This document shows, one piece after another, positions 18,168 through 27,758 of a DNA stretch of 64,000 nucleotides. The DNA lies in NCBI RefSeq assembly GCF_008795955.1, contig NZ_VMHN01000001.1, forward strand, positions 1,364,001 through 1,428,000, in the 5' to 3' direction. How positions within the stretch are numbered: position 1 is the first letter of the stretch; each line of letters starts with the position of its first letter. The DNA comes from Marinobacter denitrificans. GTDB lineage: Bacteria > Pseudomonadota > Gammaproteobacteria > Pseudomonadales > Oleiphilaceae. The position numbers and the translations under genes are program-made. The notes beneath the pieces are model-generated. The model did not search any database. It was not told where the DNA came from and saw nothing but the letters and a program-made list of their open reading frames with translations.

Positions 18168-20810
18168 TTAAGCAACAACCCCGGTGAATTTCCCGTCTTC
18201 TACGCCCAGTGTGACGCGCTGAACCGGCTCTCTCGCTGCCAGCTTTTCCAGCAACGCCAGCGAGACCGGTGGCAGCAGTTCGCCTTCGATGATCGACTCC
18301 AGCATCCGTGCACCGTTTTCACTTCGTGTGGCGCGGCTGCGGATGGCTTCTACCAGGCCGTCTTCCAGTTCCACTTCGGTGTGGTAACGGTCGCCGATCT
18401 GGGTGGCCAGGCGCTCGAGTTTGTCGGAGACGATGCGGTTGAGGGTGTCTTCACCCAGCGGCAGGTAGGGAACGACTTCCATACGGGCCAGCAATGCTGG
18501 TTTAAAGAAGTCGGCCAGTTCCGGGTAGAGCGCTTCCTCAATTTTCTCGGGTTCCTCGGCGTGTCTGACGATGGTCTGGTAGCCGAGGTTCGAGGTGAGG
18601 AAGAACACCACGTTCTTGCAGTCGATCAGGCGGCCTTCGCCATCGGCCAGTTCACCTTTGTCGAAGGCCTGGTAGAACAGGTTGAGCACTTCCGGGTGAG
18701 CTTTTTCGACTTCGTCGAGCAGCACGACCGAATAGGGCTTCTGGCGGATGGCCTCGGTGAGGATGCCGCCTTCACCGAAGCCCACATAGCCCGGCGGTGA
18801 GCCGATCAGGCGGGAGACGGTGTGTTTCTCCTGGTATTCGGACATGTTGATGGTAGTGAGGAACTGGCGGCCGCCGTAGAGCAGTTCGGCCAGTTGCACC
18901 ACGGTTTCGGTTTTACCCACACCGCTGGGACCGGCCAGCAGGAAGGCGCCCATGGGACGGCCCGGACGTCGCAGGTCTGCGCGGGCGGTGAGCAGGTGCT
19001 GGTGCAACGCGCCGATGGCGGTGTCCTGACCCTTGATGTGGGACTGAAGGTACTCCGGCAGGCGGGTGATTTTCTCCAGTTCGTCGGCGGTCATGCGGTT
19101 GACCGGGATACCGGTCCAGTCGGCAATGACTTCGGCTACCTGGCGGGCATCGACACGGGCGTGCACCAGCGGCTCGTCCGCCTGCAGCTCCACCAGTTCC
19201 TGTTCGATGGCGGCGGCTTCGCTTTTCAGGTCCGGGCGCTCTTCGTCGGTTTCAGGGGTGGTTTCTTCCGCCGATGCTTCCGGTTCTGCATCCATCGTGT
19301 CTTCGCTCAGCAGTTGCTCACGAATATCCACGAGGCGTGCCACCAGTTCCCGCTGGTCGTTCCAGCTCTGTTCCAGCTCTTCCGCTTCCACCCGAAGGGT
19401 TTCCAGGCGCTCCACCAGTTCGCTTTCGCGCTGGTGGTCGATGGGCTGCCCCAGGGTCTGTTCGCGGATCATCAGGTCCTGTTCCATGCCCAACTGGTGC
19501 AGTTCGCTACGGACATGGCTGAGGCGACGCGGGGGTGTGCTCAGATTGAGGCTGACCCGGGCGCAGGCGGTGTCGAGTACGTCGATGGCCTTGTCCGGAA
19601 GCTGGCGGCCGGCCATGTATCGGGCGGACATGTCGGCGGCCGCTTTCAGGGCGCTGTCGGCGATCAGTACCTGGTGGGCCTTTTCGTAGACGGTGCGAAG
19701 GCCACGGAGGATATGTACCGCCTGGGCCGGTGTGGGCTCGTCCAGCGCAACAGGCTGGAAGCGGCGGCTCAGGGCCGGGTCTTTCTCGAAGTATTTCTTG
19801 TATTCGCGCCAGGTGGTGGCCGCGATCGTCCTCAGCTCGCCACGGGCCAGGGCCGGTTTGAGCAGGTTGGCGGCGTCGGAACCGCCTTCGCTGTTGCCGG
19901 CGCCGATCAGGGTGTGGGCTTCGTCAATAAACAGGATGATGGGTATAGCGGAGTTTTTTACCGCTTCGATCACGCCTTTCAGGCGTTTTTCAAATTCACC
20001 TTTCACCGAGGCCCCGGCCTGCAGGGCGCCCATGTCCAGGGTCCACAGCTCCACGCCGGTCAGGCGTTCGGGGACATCCCCGTTGACGATGCGCAGGGCC
20101 AGGCCCTCGACTACGGCGCTTTTGCCCACGCCGGCATCGCCGACAACAATGGGGTTGTTCTTGCGGCGACGGCAGAGGATGTCGATCATCTGGTCGATTT
20201 CAGTGTCGCGGCACACCACCGGGTCCAGTTTTTTGTCCCGTGCCAGTTTGGTGAAGTCGGTGGCGTAGCGCTGGAGCGGGTCCATGTCCACCTGCGCCTT
20301 ATTGGCGGCACTGGGGCCATCTTCGGCGCGGGGCTGCTCAACAGATCCACGGGTCATGGAATCGAATTGCCGGCGTAACTGTTCCCGGTTGATGTCTTTC
20401 AGGCGCTGGCTGACCTGGGGCATCAGGTAACGGTCTGGATTCATCAGCAGTGCCAGCATGATGGCACCAGAGCGCAAGTCTGCGTGCCCCAGTTCGGTGG
20501 AAGCGATGAGCCAGGCGTCCTGCAGCAACTCGATCAGCAGCGGGGAAAACGAAGGGTACGCCTCGGCGGACTGGGGCTCGCCGTTGAGACTGTCCCCCAC
20601 AACCGGTTGCAGCGTGTGGTGATCAATTCCGGTGCTTTCAAGAATCTGGCGCACATCGGTAAAGGGCGTTTCCAGCAGCTTGAACAGCAGGTGGGCCGGG
20701 GTGATCTCGGCACCCTGGCGGCTGATACACAGCGCCGCCGAGCTTTCCAGGCCCTGGCGACAAATCTCGTTGAGGCGCCCAATCAGCGCCGGTAGTTCTA
20801 CCCGAATCAC
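18168..20810 (-). CDS. tssH: Type VI secretion ATPase TssH (ClpV)
   Basis: The 880-residue Clp/Hsp100 ATPase disassembles contracted TssBC sheaths for reuse. It has an N-terminal Clp_N repeat domain, a first AAA+ module with GDAGVGKSAVVEG, a middle coiled coil (about 400-520, expanded by an acidic insert DAEPEASAEETTPETDEERP), and a second AAA+ module with GPSGVGKTETVVQ and Walker B VVLLDEVEKAHPEV. The GTG start at 20810 is preceded by AAGGAG at 6 nt and gives the expected start VIRVELPALIGRLN; the longer frame from 20855 lacks support. It follows tssL by 10 bp. The acidic insert is larger than usual but in frame. Confidence 0.95.
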   Translation of the reverse strand: MIRVELPALIGRLNEICRQGLESSAALCISRQGAEITPAHLLFKLLETPFTDVRQILESTGIDHHTLQPVVGDSLNGEPQSAEAYPSFSPLLIELLQDAWLIASTELGHADLRSGAIMLALLMNPDRYLMPQVSQRLKDINREQLRRQFDSMTRGSVEQPRAEDGPSAANKAQVDMDPLQRYATDFTKLARDKKLDPVVCRDTEIDQMIDILCRRRKNNPIVVGDAGVGKSAVVEGLALRIVNGDVPERLTGVELWTLDMGALQAGASVKGEFEKRLKGVIEAVKNSAIPIILFIDEAHTLIGAGNSEGGSDAANLLKPALARGELRTIAATTWREYKKYFEKDPALSRRFQPVALDEPTPAQAVHILRGLRTVYEKAHQVLIADSALKAAADMSARYMAGRQLPDKAIDVLDTACARVSLNLSTPPRRLSHVRSELHQLGMEQDLMIREQTLGQPIDHQRESELVERLETLRVEAEELEQSWNDQRELVARLVDIREQLLSEDTMDAEPEASAEETTPETDEERPDLKSEAAAIEQELVELQADEPLVHARVDARQVAEVIADWTGIPVNRMTADELEKITRLPEYLQSHIKGQDTAIGALHQHLLTARADLRRPGRPMGAFLLAGPSGVGKTETVVQLAELLYGGRQFLTTINMSEYQEKHTVSRLIGSPPGYVGFGEGGILTEAIRQKPYSVVLLDEVEKAHPEVLNLFYQAFDKGELADGEGRLIDCKNVVFFLTSNLGYQTIVRHAEEPEKIEEALYPELADFFKPALLARMEVVPYLPLGEDTLNRIVSDKLERLATQIGDRYHTEVELEDGLVEAIRSRATRSENGARMLESIIEGELLPPVSLALLEKLAAREPVQRVTLGVEDGKFTGVVA

Positions 20811-20820
20811 AGTGATCTCC

Positions 20821-21648
20821 TTATTTCGGGAGTTGTTCCAGTACGCTGAGCACATCCCTGATGCGTTCGTTCAGCGCTATGTTGTAAAGCGTGTATACCC
20901 CGGCCATGGCCGCCACAAAAAGGCCACCAATACCCCACAGGGGCAGGCCGGTCCTCAGCCGGTTGCGGGCCGGAGTTACATTGTCCAGTGCGCTGCTCAG
21001 TGGCTGCGGTTCCTCATCGCGACGAAGCCCACGAATCTGCTCGTACAGTCCGCGGATAATCTGTTCATACTCGTCCCGGCCGTTGGTCATCACCTTGTAG
21101 CGGCCCTCGAAGCCCAGGCACAGGCACAGGTAGATAAACTCCAGCATGTCGCGATACCGTGCTGGTTCCTGCTCCATACGGGCAGTGATGGCAAATACCT
21201 TTTCGCCACCCCAGGTTTCGTTGTGGAAGCGGGACAGCAGGGAATGCTGGGACCAAATGCTATGGGCGCCCCACTCAGTGCCCAGTACAGCTTCGTCAAT
21301 AAAGGCACAGAGCACATAGCGGTAAGCCACCACAGTCGGACGCTCGTAGCCCTGCTCTACCAGTTCCCGGTCTATGGCGGCCACTTCATCCACCACCTGC
21401 TGGTACAGGTTTTCCACGCCGTGGAAATCCGCCAGCCGGCGCACCCGGATAACCAGCCCCAACAGGGGCGTGGCGGCATCGATCAGCCGGTTGTCTTCAA
21501 GACCTCGCAGTTGGAACTGGTCGTTGCCAAAGCCCTGGTCGCCCCCGCGACCGTCGGGGTTACTGTCCCCGAACATCAGGTCATCAAACGCACTGCCACC
21601 TGCTTCCGTGTTGCCATTGGGTGAATCCATCACCGGTGCATCTGCCAT
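20821..21648 (-). CDS. tssL: Type VI secretion membrane complex protein TssL (DotU/IcmH), short form
   Basis: The 275-residue cytoplasmic/inner-membrane protein has a disordered acidic N-terminus (about 1-45), the DotU domain (RVRRLADFHGVENLYQQVVDEVAAID, then YRYVLCAFIDEAVLGTEWG and EFIYLCLCLGFEGRYKV), and one C-terminal transmembrane helix (LPLWGIGGLFVAAMAGVYTLY). Roughly 20 residues follow the membrane helix, so there is no OmpA-like peptidoglycan-binding domain. Wall attachment must come from another protein, or TssM/TssJ alone suffice. AGGAG precedes the ATG by 7 nt, and tssK lies 3 bp upstream. Confidence 0.95.
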   Translation of the reverse strand: MADAPVMDSPNGNTEAGGSAFDDLMFGDSNPDGRGGDQGFGNDQFQLRGLEDNRLIDAATPLLGLVIRVRRLADFHGVENLYQQVVDEVAAIDRELVEQGYERPTVVAYRYVLCAFIDEAVLGTEWGAHSIWSQHSLLSRFHNETWGGEKVFAITARMEQEPARYRDMLEFIYLCLCLGFEGRYKVMTNGRDEYEQIIRGLYEQIRGLRRDEEPQPLSSALDNVTPARNRLRTGLPLWGIGGLFVAAMAGVYTLYNIALNERIRDVLSVLEQLPK

Positions 21649-21651
21649 GAT

Positions 21652-22986
21652 CTAGCTCCTGATTGCCCAGAACTGCATTTCCATTCCCGGGAAACTGCCG
21701 GCCACGTGGAAGGCAAAGCCGCTGGCGTTGTCGAGCATCTGCCAGGCCTGGCTCTGGTCGTCCAGCCGGAAGTACACGAACCCGGCGTGATACGGCAACT
21801 GACGGGGCGCCACCGGCAGGGCCGACAGCGGAATCCCCGGCAGTTGCAGACTGATGAGGTCGCGGATTTTCTCCACCGACGCCACCTTGCACTGCTGGGT
21901 GAACTGCTTGCGCAGGTCGTCCAGTGGCATATCCGCTTTCACCGCCAGGATGAACTCCGCCTGACCAATCAGCTGTACATCCTGGATCGGCGCCACCGTC
22001 AGACCGTACTGGCGCTGCTGCAGCTGGATGGCCAGCGCGCGCGGCTCCAGCACCGTACTGAGGGACTGCCTCAGTACCTGCATCAGCGGTGTGAAGGAAG
22101 CCTCCGGCAGATCGTGATCATAGGCGGTGTATTCCTGGGGCAGGCGGTTCTCGTCGGTGAAGGTCACCAGCTCGCCGCAGAGCTCCAGCAACGCCTCGTA
22201 GAGGCGCTCCGGATGCAACTGCCGTAGCCGCGCCAGGTGGAGGAACCGGGGATGGGCTCGATTGAGCATCTGCAGCAGCATGAAATCCGCCACATCCGCC
22301 ACACCGCCCTGCCCGGGGGCCCCCACGCGCTCGGCAATGTTCTTGGCCCGTTCGCGCATCAGCCCGGCCATTTCCCCCACGAAGCGCTGCAACCGGGGCG
22401 CCGCCCGCACGCTGAGCATGGTGGGAACGAAATTCGGGTCCATCACCAGGCTGCCGTCCGGGCGCTTCTCCAGGATCCGGCCGATGGCCAGGGCCGCGTA
22501 GGCACTGCGATCGTCCCGCTCCAGCATCAGCTTCGGAGCCACCCGGGCCACGTCGATGGTGTGGGAATCACCATCGATGGAATGCAAGTCCCGGATTTCT
22601 TCACTCTGGGCACGGAAGCGGCCGGCGATGGCGGCCTCCGGCCACTCCACTTCCGCCAGACTCTCGCTGCCCAATGGCAGGGCCAGGTACACCACCTGAT
22701 TGGCCACAGAGGCGTCGGTGATTTCCAGGGGCTCTGGCATCACATCGTCCTGGGGAAGGCAAAAACGCGTGCCATCCGGGAACAGGCCGCTCGCCCTCAC
22801 CAGGCCCACCCGGCCAAAGCTAAGGTATTCCGCGTTGAGCTCCAGGTCACTGAAACCATAAAGGTAATCAGAAATCGCCAGAGCCCGTTCGTTGATCTGG
22901 TGTTCCAGGTATCGTTGTTGCTGCTGGAAATGCTGGGGCTTGATAAACAACCCATCACTCCAGACGACTCGATTGGTTGCAGACAT
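21652..22986 (-). CDS. tssK: Type VI secretion baseplate protein TssK
   Basis: The 444-residue protein is the trimeric connector that links the baseplate (TssF/TssG) to the membrane complex. The start SATNRVVWSDGLFIKPQHFQQQQRY is the canonical TssK shell domain, and the C-terminus with LPYHAGFVYFRLDDQSQAWQML and GMEMQFWAIRS matches the family head domain. Its length is typical. The ATG overlaps the stop of tssJ by one base (TGATG), indicating coupled translation. It is followed after 3 bp by tssL. Nothing unusual is seen. Confidence 0.96.
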   Translation of the reverse strand: MSATNRVVWSDGLFIKPQHFQQQQRYLEHQINERALAISDYLYGFSDLELNAEYLSFGRVGLVRASGLFPDGTRFCLPQDDVMPEPLEITDASVANQVVYLALPLGSESLAEVEWPEAAIAGRFRAQSEEIRDLHSIDGDSHTIDVARVAPKLMLERDDRSAYAALAIGRILEKRPDGSLVMDPNFVPTMLSVRAAPRLQRFVGEMAGLMRERAKNIAERVGAPGQGGVADVADFMLLQMLNRAHPRFLHLARLRQLHPERLYEALLELCGELVTFTDENRLPQEYTAYDHDLPEASFTPLMQVLRQSLSTVLEPRALAIQLQQRQYGLTVAPIQDVQLIGQAEFILAVKADMPLDDLRKQFTQQCKVASVEKIRDLISLQLPGIPLSALPVAPRQLPYHAGFVYFRLDDQSQAWQMLDNASGFAFHVAGSFPGMEMQFWAIRS

Positions 22987-23519
22987 CAGGATTCATCCGA
23001 CCTTCTGAGTGTAACTTCACGCTCGCGCAGGTTGACCAGCAGGTGGTAGCGACCACCGATAGGGTCCACCTTCACCACCTTTTTCCACTGGGACAGGTTG
23101 GGATAGGCGTAGAAGGCAATCACACCAATAAACCGCGTATCCTCATCAATCTCGAACGGCTCAATAAACTTGAACTGCCCTGGCACGAGCGTGTAATCAC
23201 TGTGGTCCACATAGTTGCGTCCCAGGGACGGCTCCAGCTCACCCAGCAACTGGTCAAAGTCAGCGGCCATAAGACGTGAGCTGTCCCGCATCTCGATGAT
23301 CTGGAACGCGATGGGTGTGGGAGCCAGGGATTCGTTCGGGTTCACATCTGGCTCCGCCAGCATGGTCAGGTCCACCCGACTGGGCAAGTCTTCCGGGTAA
23401 CCCACGGGGATATCCGGGTCCCACATGACCTTGGCGGTTTTGGTAACAGCGTTGTAGGGGGTGCTGCACCCCACCAAAACGAGAATGGCGACCAGCAAAC
23501 TCCATTTGCAGTACTTCAC
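22986..23519 (-). CDS. tssJ: Type VI secretion outer-membrane lipoprotein TssJ
   Basis: The 177-residue lipoprotein has a signal sequence ending in the lipobox LVGC (about residues 15-18). The mature region contains VDLTMLAEPDVNPNESLAPTPIAFQIIEMRDSSRL, the signature of TssJ, and ends in two short strands (YHLLVNLREREVTLRR). It anchors the membrane complex to the outer membrane and binds the TssM periplasmic tail. The GTG start at 23519 overlaps the tagH stop (GTGA) and follows GGGAGAA; the long upstream extension to 23651 lies inside tagH and is rejected. Confidence 0.94.
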   Translation of the reverse strand: MKYCKWSLLVAILVLVGCSTPYNAVTKTAKVMWDPDIPVGYPEDLPSRVDLTMLAEPDVNPNESLAPTPIAFQIIEMRDSSRLMAADFDQLLGELEPSLGRNYVDHSDYTLVPGQFKFIEPFEIDEDTRFIGVIAFYAYPNLSQWKKVVKVDPIGGRYHLLVNLREREVTLRRSDES

Positions 23520-24850
23520 GACAGGTTCTCCCTCTGTAATTGACGCAATTGTTGATCGTAAGCCTGCTCGAACACCTCCTGAAAAAGACGCTCGAAGCCC
23601 TGCTGACGACTGGAACTCAGTTCCCGGTAATAGTGTTGGTACATTTCCCACGCCCAGTTGCTCTCGTCTTCATCGGTTTTCAGCCCACGGCGATAACCAT
23701 GGAAGCGGCGCAGTAATGCCTCTGGTGAGAAGGCATGCAGAATGGCATCCAACCCCTCGCGTATGGCAGTCTGCGTGGCTACCTGATGATGTCGAAGGCT
23801 CTGCAGGCTCTCGCTGACCGCCGCAGGTGCTGACAGGTGCACCGGGCTACGCTGGCTGGCGAACAGGGTCTGCACGGTATCGTGGTAGTCTTCGCCCAGG
23901 CGCAAAGGGTTGTCCTCAATGGGCTGGAGGCGGGTACGCAGTGCCTGGTGGCGGCTGTCTTCGCCCTGGTGAAGGCTTAGCAGGCCTTCCACTGTGGCTT
24001 TCAGGGTCTGGCCGGCCTCTTCCAGAAACAGGCGCATCTCATCGCTGTCGGCAAAGCCCAGGTCAGTATCCATGCCGCGTAACAGCGGCGCGCCGCTGAT
24101 GTGTTGGCGGCTCTGGTCATTGGCGTCCCGCTGGCGTGTTGGTCTGGGGGTCTCGGACATCCTGTCGTGCTCTCCTTTTCGCATGGGCAATCCCATGGCT
24201 ACATCGCGGTTCTCGCGGTACTCGTCAGTGACAGCGCCGTCGCGGGCATGCCACTCCGGATTGTCTGCCAGTAAGGCGTCCTGCTCGCGGTTGATGTCCT
24301 CGTCGCGTTTGCGGTCATCCTCCGGGGTGTCAGTCCAGGCCTGCAGCGGGTCGTCACTGAAGGTTTCGCCCGGTGCCGGCTGCAAACCATGCAGAGGTTC
24401 ATCACCAACCGTTTCCAGCTCGCGGTTTTCTGCGCGTACCAACTCACCTTCATCCACATTGACCAGGGTGGTGTCCTCCACCTCCTCCGGGAGGGCGCCG
24501 TTGTGGCGCTGACCACCAAGCACCTCCGCCTTGAGCTGATAACGACCAATAGTGATCGTATCGCCAGTCTTCAGGCGCGCCCGGCGACCACGCCCCACTG
24601 GCTGAGTGCCACTGTTAATGTAGGTACGGCCACTACGGTCGATCAGGCAGAATACGCCGTCCATAAAGCGCACTTCGGCGTGGCCAGCCACCGCGCCGGT
24701 GCGGTGGGAGGACAGTTGCCAGGTGTCGCTGCCGGCACTGCCAATCGAGCCGCCACTGACGCTGAACACATGCTCCCGCGCCAGGCCACTGGCCACCTGG
24801 GTGGGGTTACTGACCACCAGTTTCAGGCTGCGGGTTTGTTGATGTTCCAT
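23516..24850 (-). CDS. tagH: FHA-domain type VI secretion protein TagH (Fha/VasC)
   Basis: About 444 residues. The N-terminal forkhead-associated domain includes HRTGAVAGHAEVRFMDGVFCLIDRSGRTYINS (around residues 45-80), with the conserved GHAEV and NS residues of the phosphothreonine pocket. A long acidic, disordered middle follows. The C-terminal region (MRLFLEEAGQTLKATVEGLLSL, then WAMEMYQHYY-like EMYQHYYRELSSSRQQGF) is the VI_FHA domain. No PpkA kinase or PppA phosphatase gene is nearby, so the phosphopeptide partner, if any, is unknown. I start at 24850, where AAGGAAAC lies upstream. Confidence 0.9.
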   Translation of the reverse strand: MEHQQTRSLKLVVSNPTQVASGLAREHVFSVSGGSIGSAGSDTWQLSSHRTGAVAGHAEVRFMDGVFCLIDRSGRTYINSGTQPVGRGRRARLKTGDTITIGRYQLKAEVLGGQRHNGALPEEVEDTTLVNVDEGELVRAENRELETVGDEPLHGLQPAPGETFSDDPLQAWTDTPEDDRKRDEDINREQDALLADNPEWHARDGAVTDEYRENRDVAMGLPMRKGEHDRMSETPRPTRQRDANDQSRQHISGAPLLRGMDTDLGFADSDEMRLFLEEAGQTLKATVEGLLSLHQGEDSRHQALRTRLQPIEDNPLRLGEDYHDTVQTLFASQRSPVHLSAPAAVSESLQSLRHHQVATQTAIREGLDAILHAFSPEALLRRFHGYRRGLKTDEDESNWAWEMYQHYYRELSSSRQQGFERLFQEVFEQAYDQQLRQLQRENLS

Positions 24851-24883
24851 ATCCGGTTTCCTTTTACACAATCCATTGTGAGT

Positions 24884-25900
24884 TCAGCGGCGTATTTGAA
24901 GACGCACCGCGGGCAGCTTCCGGGCCTTTTCCGGCGTCACAAACGAGTTCCAGCCCAGCCGCACGTCCGCCCCCAGTTGCATCGGTTTGACGTCCCGGGG
25001 GCGCATCTGCAGTTCGAGGTCGTAGGCGAGCTGTTCCCGGGTCACAAACTCCACCAGTTTCACCAGCCGGTCGTGGTCTTCCCCATTGGGCAGGAAGTCC
25101 GCGAACCGCTGGCGGTCCAGGTTGCGGATGCGCAGGATGAACTTGCCACTGCGATCACGGATGCCGGAGCCCACCAATGTGTCCTCACCCAGGGCGGCAT
25201 TGGCCTGCCCCAGGCGGGTTTGCTGGTCCTTCGGAATGGCCACCCGGCGCAATACCCACTGCTCAATTCCCACGTCGTCAAGATCGAAACAGTGGCCGAT
25301 AATACCGCTGACCACTTCCGGCGAGCGGCTGCGCCCTGCCATCATCCCGGCGTAAGCCAGCATCTTCGACCAGTTGACCGGCGTTGCCGCCCTGACCTGC
25401 GGATCCCCCAGGCCAACGAGCGAAAATATATGCTCTGAAAAACCGTCCGATGCCTCCGGCCGGAACCGCACGTAGTAGCGATACTTGCGCCACGCCCGGT
25501 GAAACAGGGTCACCAGCCGGTGATTGAAAAAATCCAGAAAGTGGCGCCGGATGCCCAGGTTCTGCCCTGCTTCCCAGGCCAGATCTTCCAGGTAGTAGCC
25601 GGGCAAGGGCGACTGGGAACCGTGCAATCCCAGAAAACTGACTTCCAGCTGGTAGGGGGCGTGCTCGTGCTCCGGCGACGCCGCTGACACCACATCGCTC
25701 CCGGGAAAACCGAGCCCCGCCGATGCCGAGAAGCGGATACGCTCCCGCTGGGGCTGTTCGTCCTGGGACCGCTCCAGATCATCACCGTGATGGCGATGGA
25801 TCAGGTCTACCAGCTGGAAAAAGCTGTAGCGTCGTGCATTGCCCAGAACGGGCTGCAGCTCAGCTACATCAGAGGCTGTTGCCCTTGCTGTAACGTCCAT
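24884..25900 (-). CDS. tssG: Type VI secretion baseplate protein TssG
   Basis: The 338-residue baseplate wedge protein partners with TssF. Family features are SFFQLVDLIHRHHGD near the N-terminus, then LEVSFLGLHGSQSPLPGYYLEDL and FLDFFNHRLVTLFHRAWRKYRYYV, and the C-terminal RLGWNSFVTPEKARKLPAVRLQI. The length is typical. The ATG has AGGAAC about 8 nt upstream and lies inside the 3' end of tssF, overlapping it by 37 bp, which suggests translational coupling. tagH follows after 33 bp. Confidence 0.95.
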   Translation of the reverse strand: MDVTARATASDVAELQPVLGNARRYSFFQLVDLIHRHHGDDLERSQDEQPQRERIRFSASAGLGFPGSDVVSAASPEHEHAPYQLEVSFLGLHGSQSPLPGYYLEDLAWEAGQNLGIRRHFLDFFNHRLVTLFHRAWRKYRYYVRFRPEASDGFSEHIFSLVGLGDPQVRAATPVNWSKMLAYAGMMAGRSRSPEVVSGIIGHCFDLDDVGIEQWVLRRVAIPKDQQTRLGQANAALGEDTLVGSGIRDRSGKFILRIRNLDRQRFADFLPNGEDHDRLVKLVEFVTREQLAYDLELQMRPRDVKPMQLGADVRLGWNSFVTPEKARKLPAVRLQIRR

Positions 25901-27636
25901 GTGTACCGTTCCTGGTTGTCTGTATTCACCACTTCCAGTTGGTGAAATGCGTTAATACTGGCGTAAAGGGCAAAAAACTGGCTGAGTACGGTGCCGAACA
26001 GGTAAAGATCGCCTTCCGAGGCAAACGACTGCTGGTCCAGCCGCATCACTGAGCGGATACCCCGCACCGGCAACCCCCGCACCATCCGGTCCACCGGCGT
26101 GGTTTCGATATCCAGGATGCCGGCCAGGCGTTTCTGGGAGACCCGCTCCGCCTGTCGATCCACCAGCGCCCGAAAGTCATAGACTCGTAGCACCGTTCGC
26201 AGGGCATCCACGTCCAGCAGCGACAGATAGTTCAGCGACAGGTTGGAGATCAGCGTCCATAACAGGCTGCCATCCAGCGTCGGCCGCAAGGTATGGGTGG
26301 GCCGGGTAATATTGCTGAACGACGCAAAAGCCGGTGTCGTCTCCGTGGCCATGCAAATCTCACCCACCGCCAATTGGTGCGGCAACTGCCGGTTGGTACA
26401 GGTGAGCGTCAGCGACACCGCTTCCTGGCGGTTCATGCACTCGGACTCATCACCGCGCACGAAGGAAATATAGTGATCGAAACCATCCCCCCGCACACTC
26501 TCCCGGGCCTTGACCCGGTAATACAGGGCGGTACGGCCACGATCACGCTCTACCTCGTGCTGAAAACTCTCAAAGGCAGTGTACAACCGCGGCTCCCCAC
26601 GCCCCGACCGCCCTTCCAGCCAGCCCTCTACCTGCTCGATACTGAACACCTCGTAGTGCTCCGGCGAGCGACTGGACGGCGCAATCCGGTACTCCGTCTG
26701 GCGACCATTCAGGTCCACCGGGTCGGCCTCATGAGTAAAGAGATTGATGGCCGGCGTGCAGTAAAGCTGGAAATTCTCCGCACGGATCTTCGCATCCGGC
26801 GGAAGAATCCGGCTGAAGTGAAAACGCAGGCTGACTTCATCCGCCTGCACCGCAGGCAACCGTGATTTCAGGCCCTGAATATCCACGAACCGGAAGGCTT
26901 CGGGAAAACTCAGGAATTCCTGCAGGATCCGGTAGCCGGGATAGGCATTCTTGGGATAAGGCAGCAGCGCTTCATCGTTAGCAAACCCCACCGGCTTCAG
27001 ATGGCTGGCCGGGATGGAAAACACCGAATCGCCGACCACCAATTCCATGCGCTGCAGGTAATGGTTCAGCCATAGATAAAGCGTTTCGGAAATGTGGCTC
27101 TCGCCACCCAGGTAAAAACGCAGGCTATCCAGACCAAGGGAGGACAGTGGCTGGTCGGTATGCAGTGCCAGGTCGACAGTCACAGAGGACACTTCCCTTG
27201 AATGCTCCGCGTGGGCATCCGCCACACTCACCGGAAACACATCCACTGCCCGGCAGGTCCGGAACCGACACTGGGTCTGGCGCGTGGCGTCGCCCAGTGG
27301 CCGGCTCTTGATCTCGGTATGCCGCTCAACCCGCTGACGCTCACTGATGGCATGCAACTGCGGATCAAACCGCATAATGGTGCAACTTGGCACCGGGCGC
27401 AGGTAGTTCGGCCACAGCATGTTCAACAGCGAATGCGTCAGCTCCGGAAACTCGTCCTCGACCTTTTCACGGAGCTTCCCGGTCAGGAAGGCAAAGCCTT
27501 CCAGCAGCCGTTCGACATCCGGATCAGTGCTCTGCTCCGACAGGAAACGGGTCAGCTGCGGATGTGCATCCGCAAATTCCCGCCCCTGCAATCGCAGAAA
27601 GCTAAGTTCGTCCCTGTAAAACCGATTCAACTTCAT
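25864..27636 (-). CDS. tssF: Type VI secretion baseplate protein TssF
   Basis: The 590-residue protein is the large baseplate wedge subunit. It starts with the characteristic MKLNRFYRDELSFLRLQGREFADAHPQ and continues with DVERLLEGFAFLTGKLREKVEDEFPELT; family landmarks LLWTLISNLSLNYLSL and GIRSVMRLDQQSFASEGDLYLFGTVLSQFFALYASIN are near the C-terminus. An apparent longer frame to 27768 adds residues encoded by a hairpin repeat and is not credible. The ribosome binding site before 27636 is weak, even though a repeat pair separates it from tssE. Its start may therefore depend on a local RNA structure. Confidence 0.95.
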   Translation of the reverse strand: MKLNRFYRDELSFLRLQGREFADAHPQLTRFLSEQSTDPDVERLLEGFAFLTGKLREKVEDEFPELTHSLLNMLWPNYLRPVPSCTIMRFDPQLHAISERQRVERHTEIKSRPLGDATRQTQCRFRTCRAVDVFPVSVADAHAEHSREVSSVTVDLALHTDQPLSSLGLDSLRFYLGGESHISETLYLWLNHYLQRMELVVGDSVFSIPASHLKPVGFANDEALLPYPKNAYPGYRILQEFLSFPEAFRFVDIQGLKSRLPAVQADEVSLRFHFSRILPPDAKIRAENFQLYCTPAINLFTHEADPVDLNGRQTEYRIAPSSRSPEHYEVFSIEQVEGWLEGRSGRGEPRLYTAFESFQHEVERDRGRTALYYRVKARESVRGDGFDHYISFVRGDESECMNRQEAVSLTLTCTNRQLPHQLAVGEICMATETTPAFASFSNITRPTHTLRPTLDGSLLWTLISNLSLNYLSLLDVDALRTVLRVYDFRALVDRQAERVSQKRLAGILDIETTPVDRMVRGLPVRGIRSVMRLDQQSFASEGDLYLFGTVLSQFFALYASINAFHQLEVVNTDNQERYTWTLQQGQQPLM

Positions 27637-27663
27637 AGAACTACTACACCAAAGTTCGATCGA

Positions 27664-27749
27664 GGGGATGGGGATACCTTTTCTGCCGGGAAAAAGGTGT
27701 CCGAGCAAAGCGAGTTCTTTTTCCCAGAAGAAAAGGTATCGCCATCGCC
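27664..27749. repeat. Hairpin repeat family B, copy 1
   Basis: The core (about 27676-27739) reads CCTTTTCTGCCGGGAAAA, then GGTGTCCGAGCAAAGCGAGT, then a TTTTTCCCAGAAGAAAAGG arm. The outer arms GGGGATGGGGATACC (27664-27678) and GGTATCGCCATCGCC are mutually complementary at 13 of 15 positions. The same core recurs at 41903-41993 with different outer arms. It lies immediately upstream of tssF. Confidence 0.8.
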
Positions 27750-27758
27750 TCTGACTCC

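Noticed and set aside
18822..20378. Long plus-strand open frame (518 codons) opposite tssH
   Set aside because: It has no recognisable domain and is fully contained opposite the strong ClpV gene; high GC leaves long antisense frames.
24389..25438. Plus-strand frame of 349 codons over tagH and tssG
   Set aside because: It spans two real genes on the other strand and has no coding signature.
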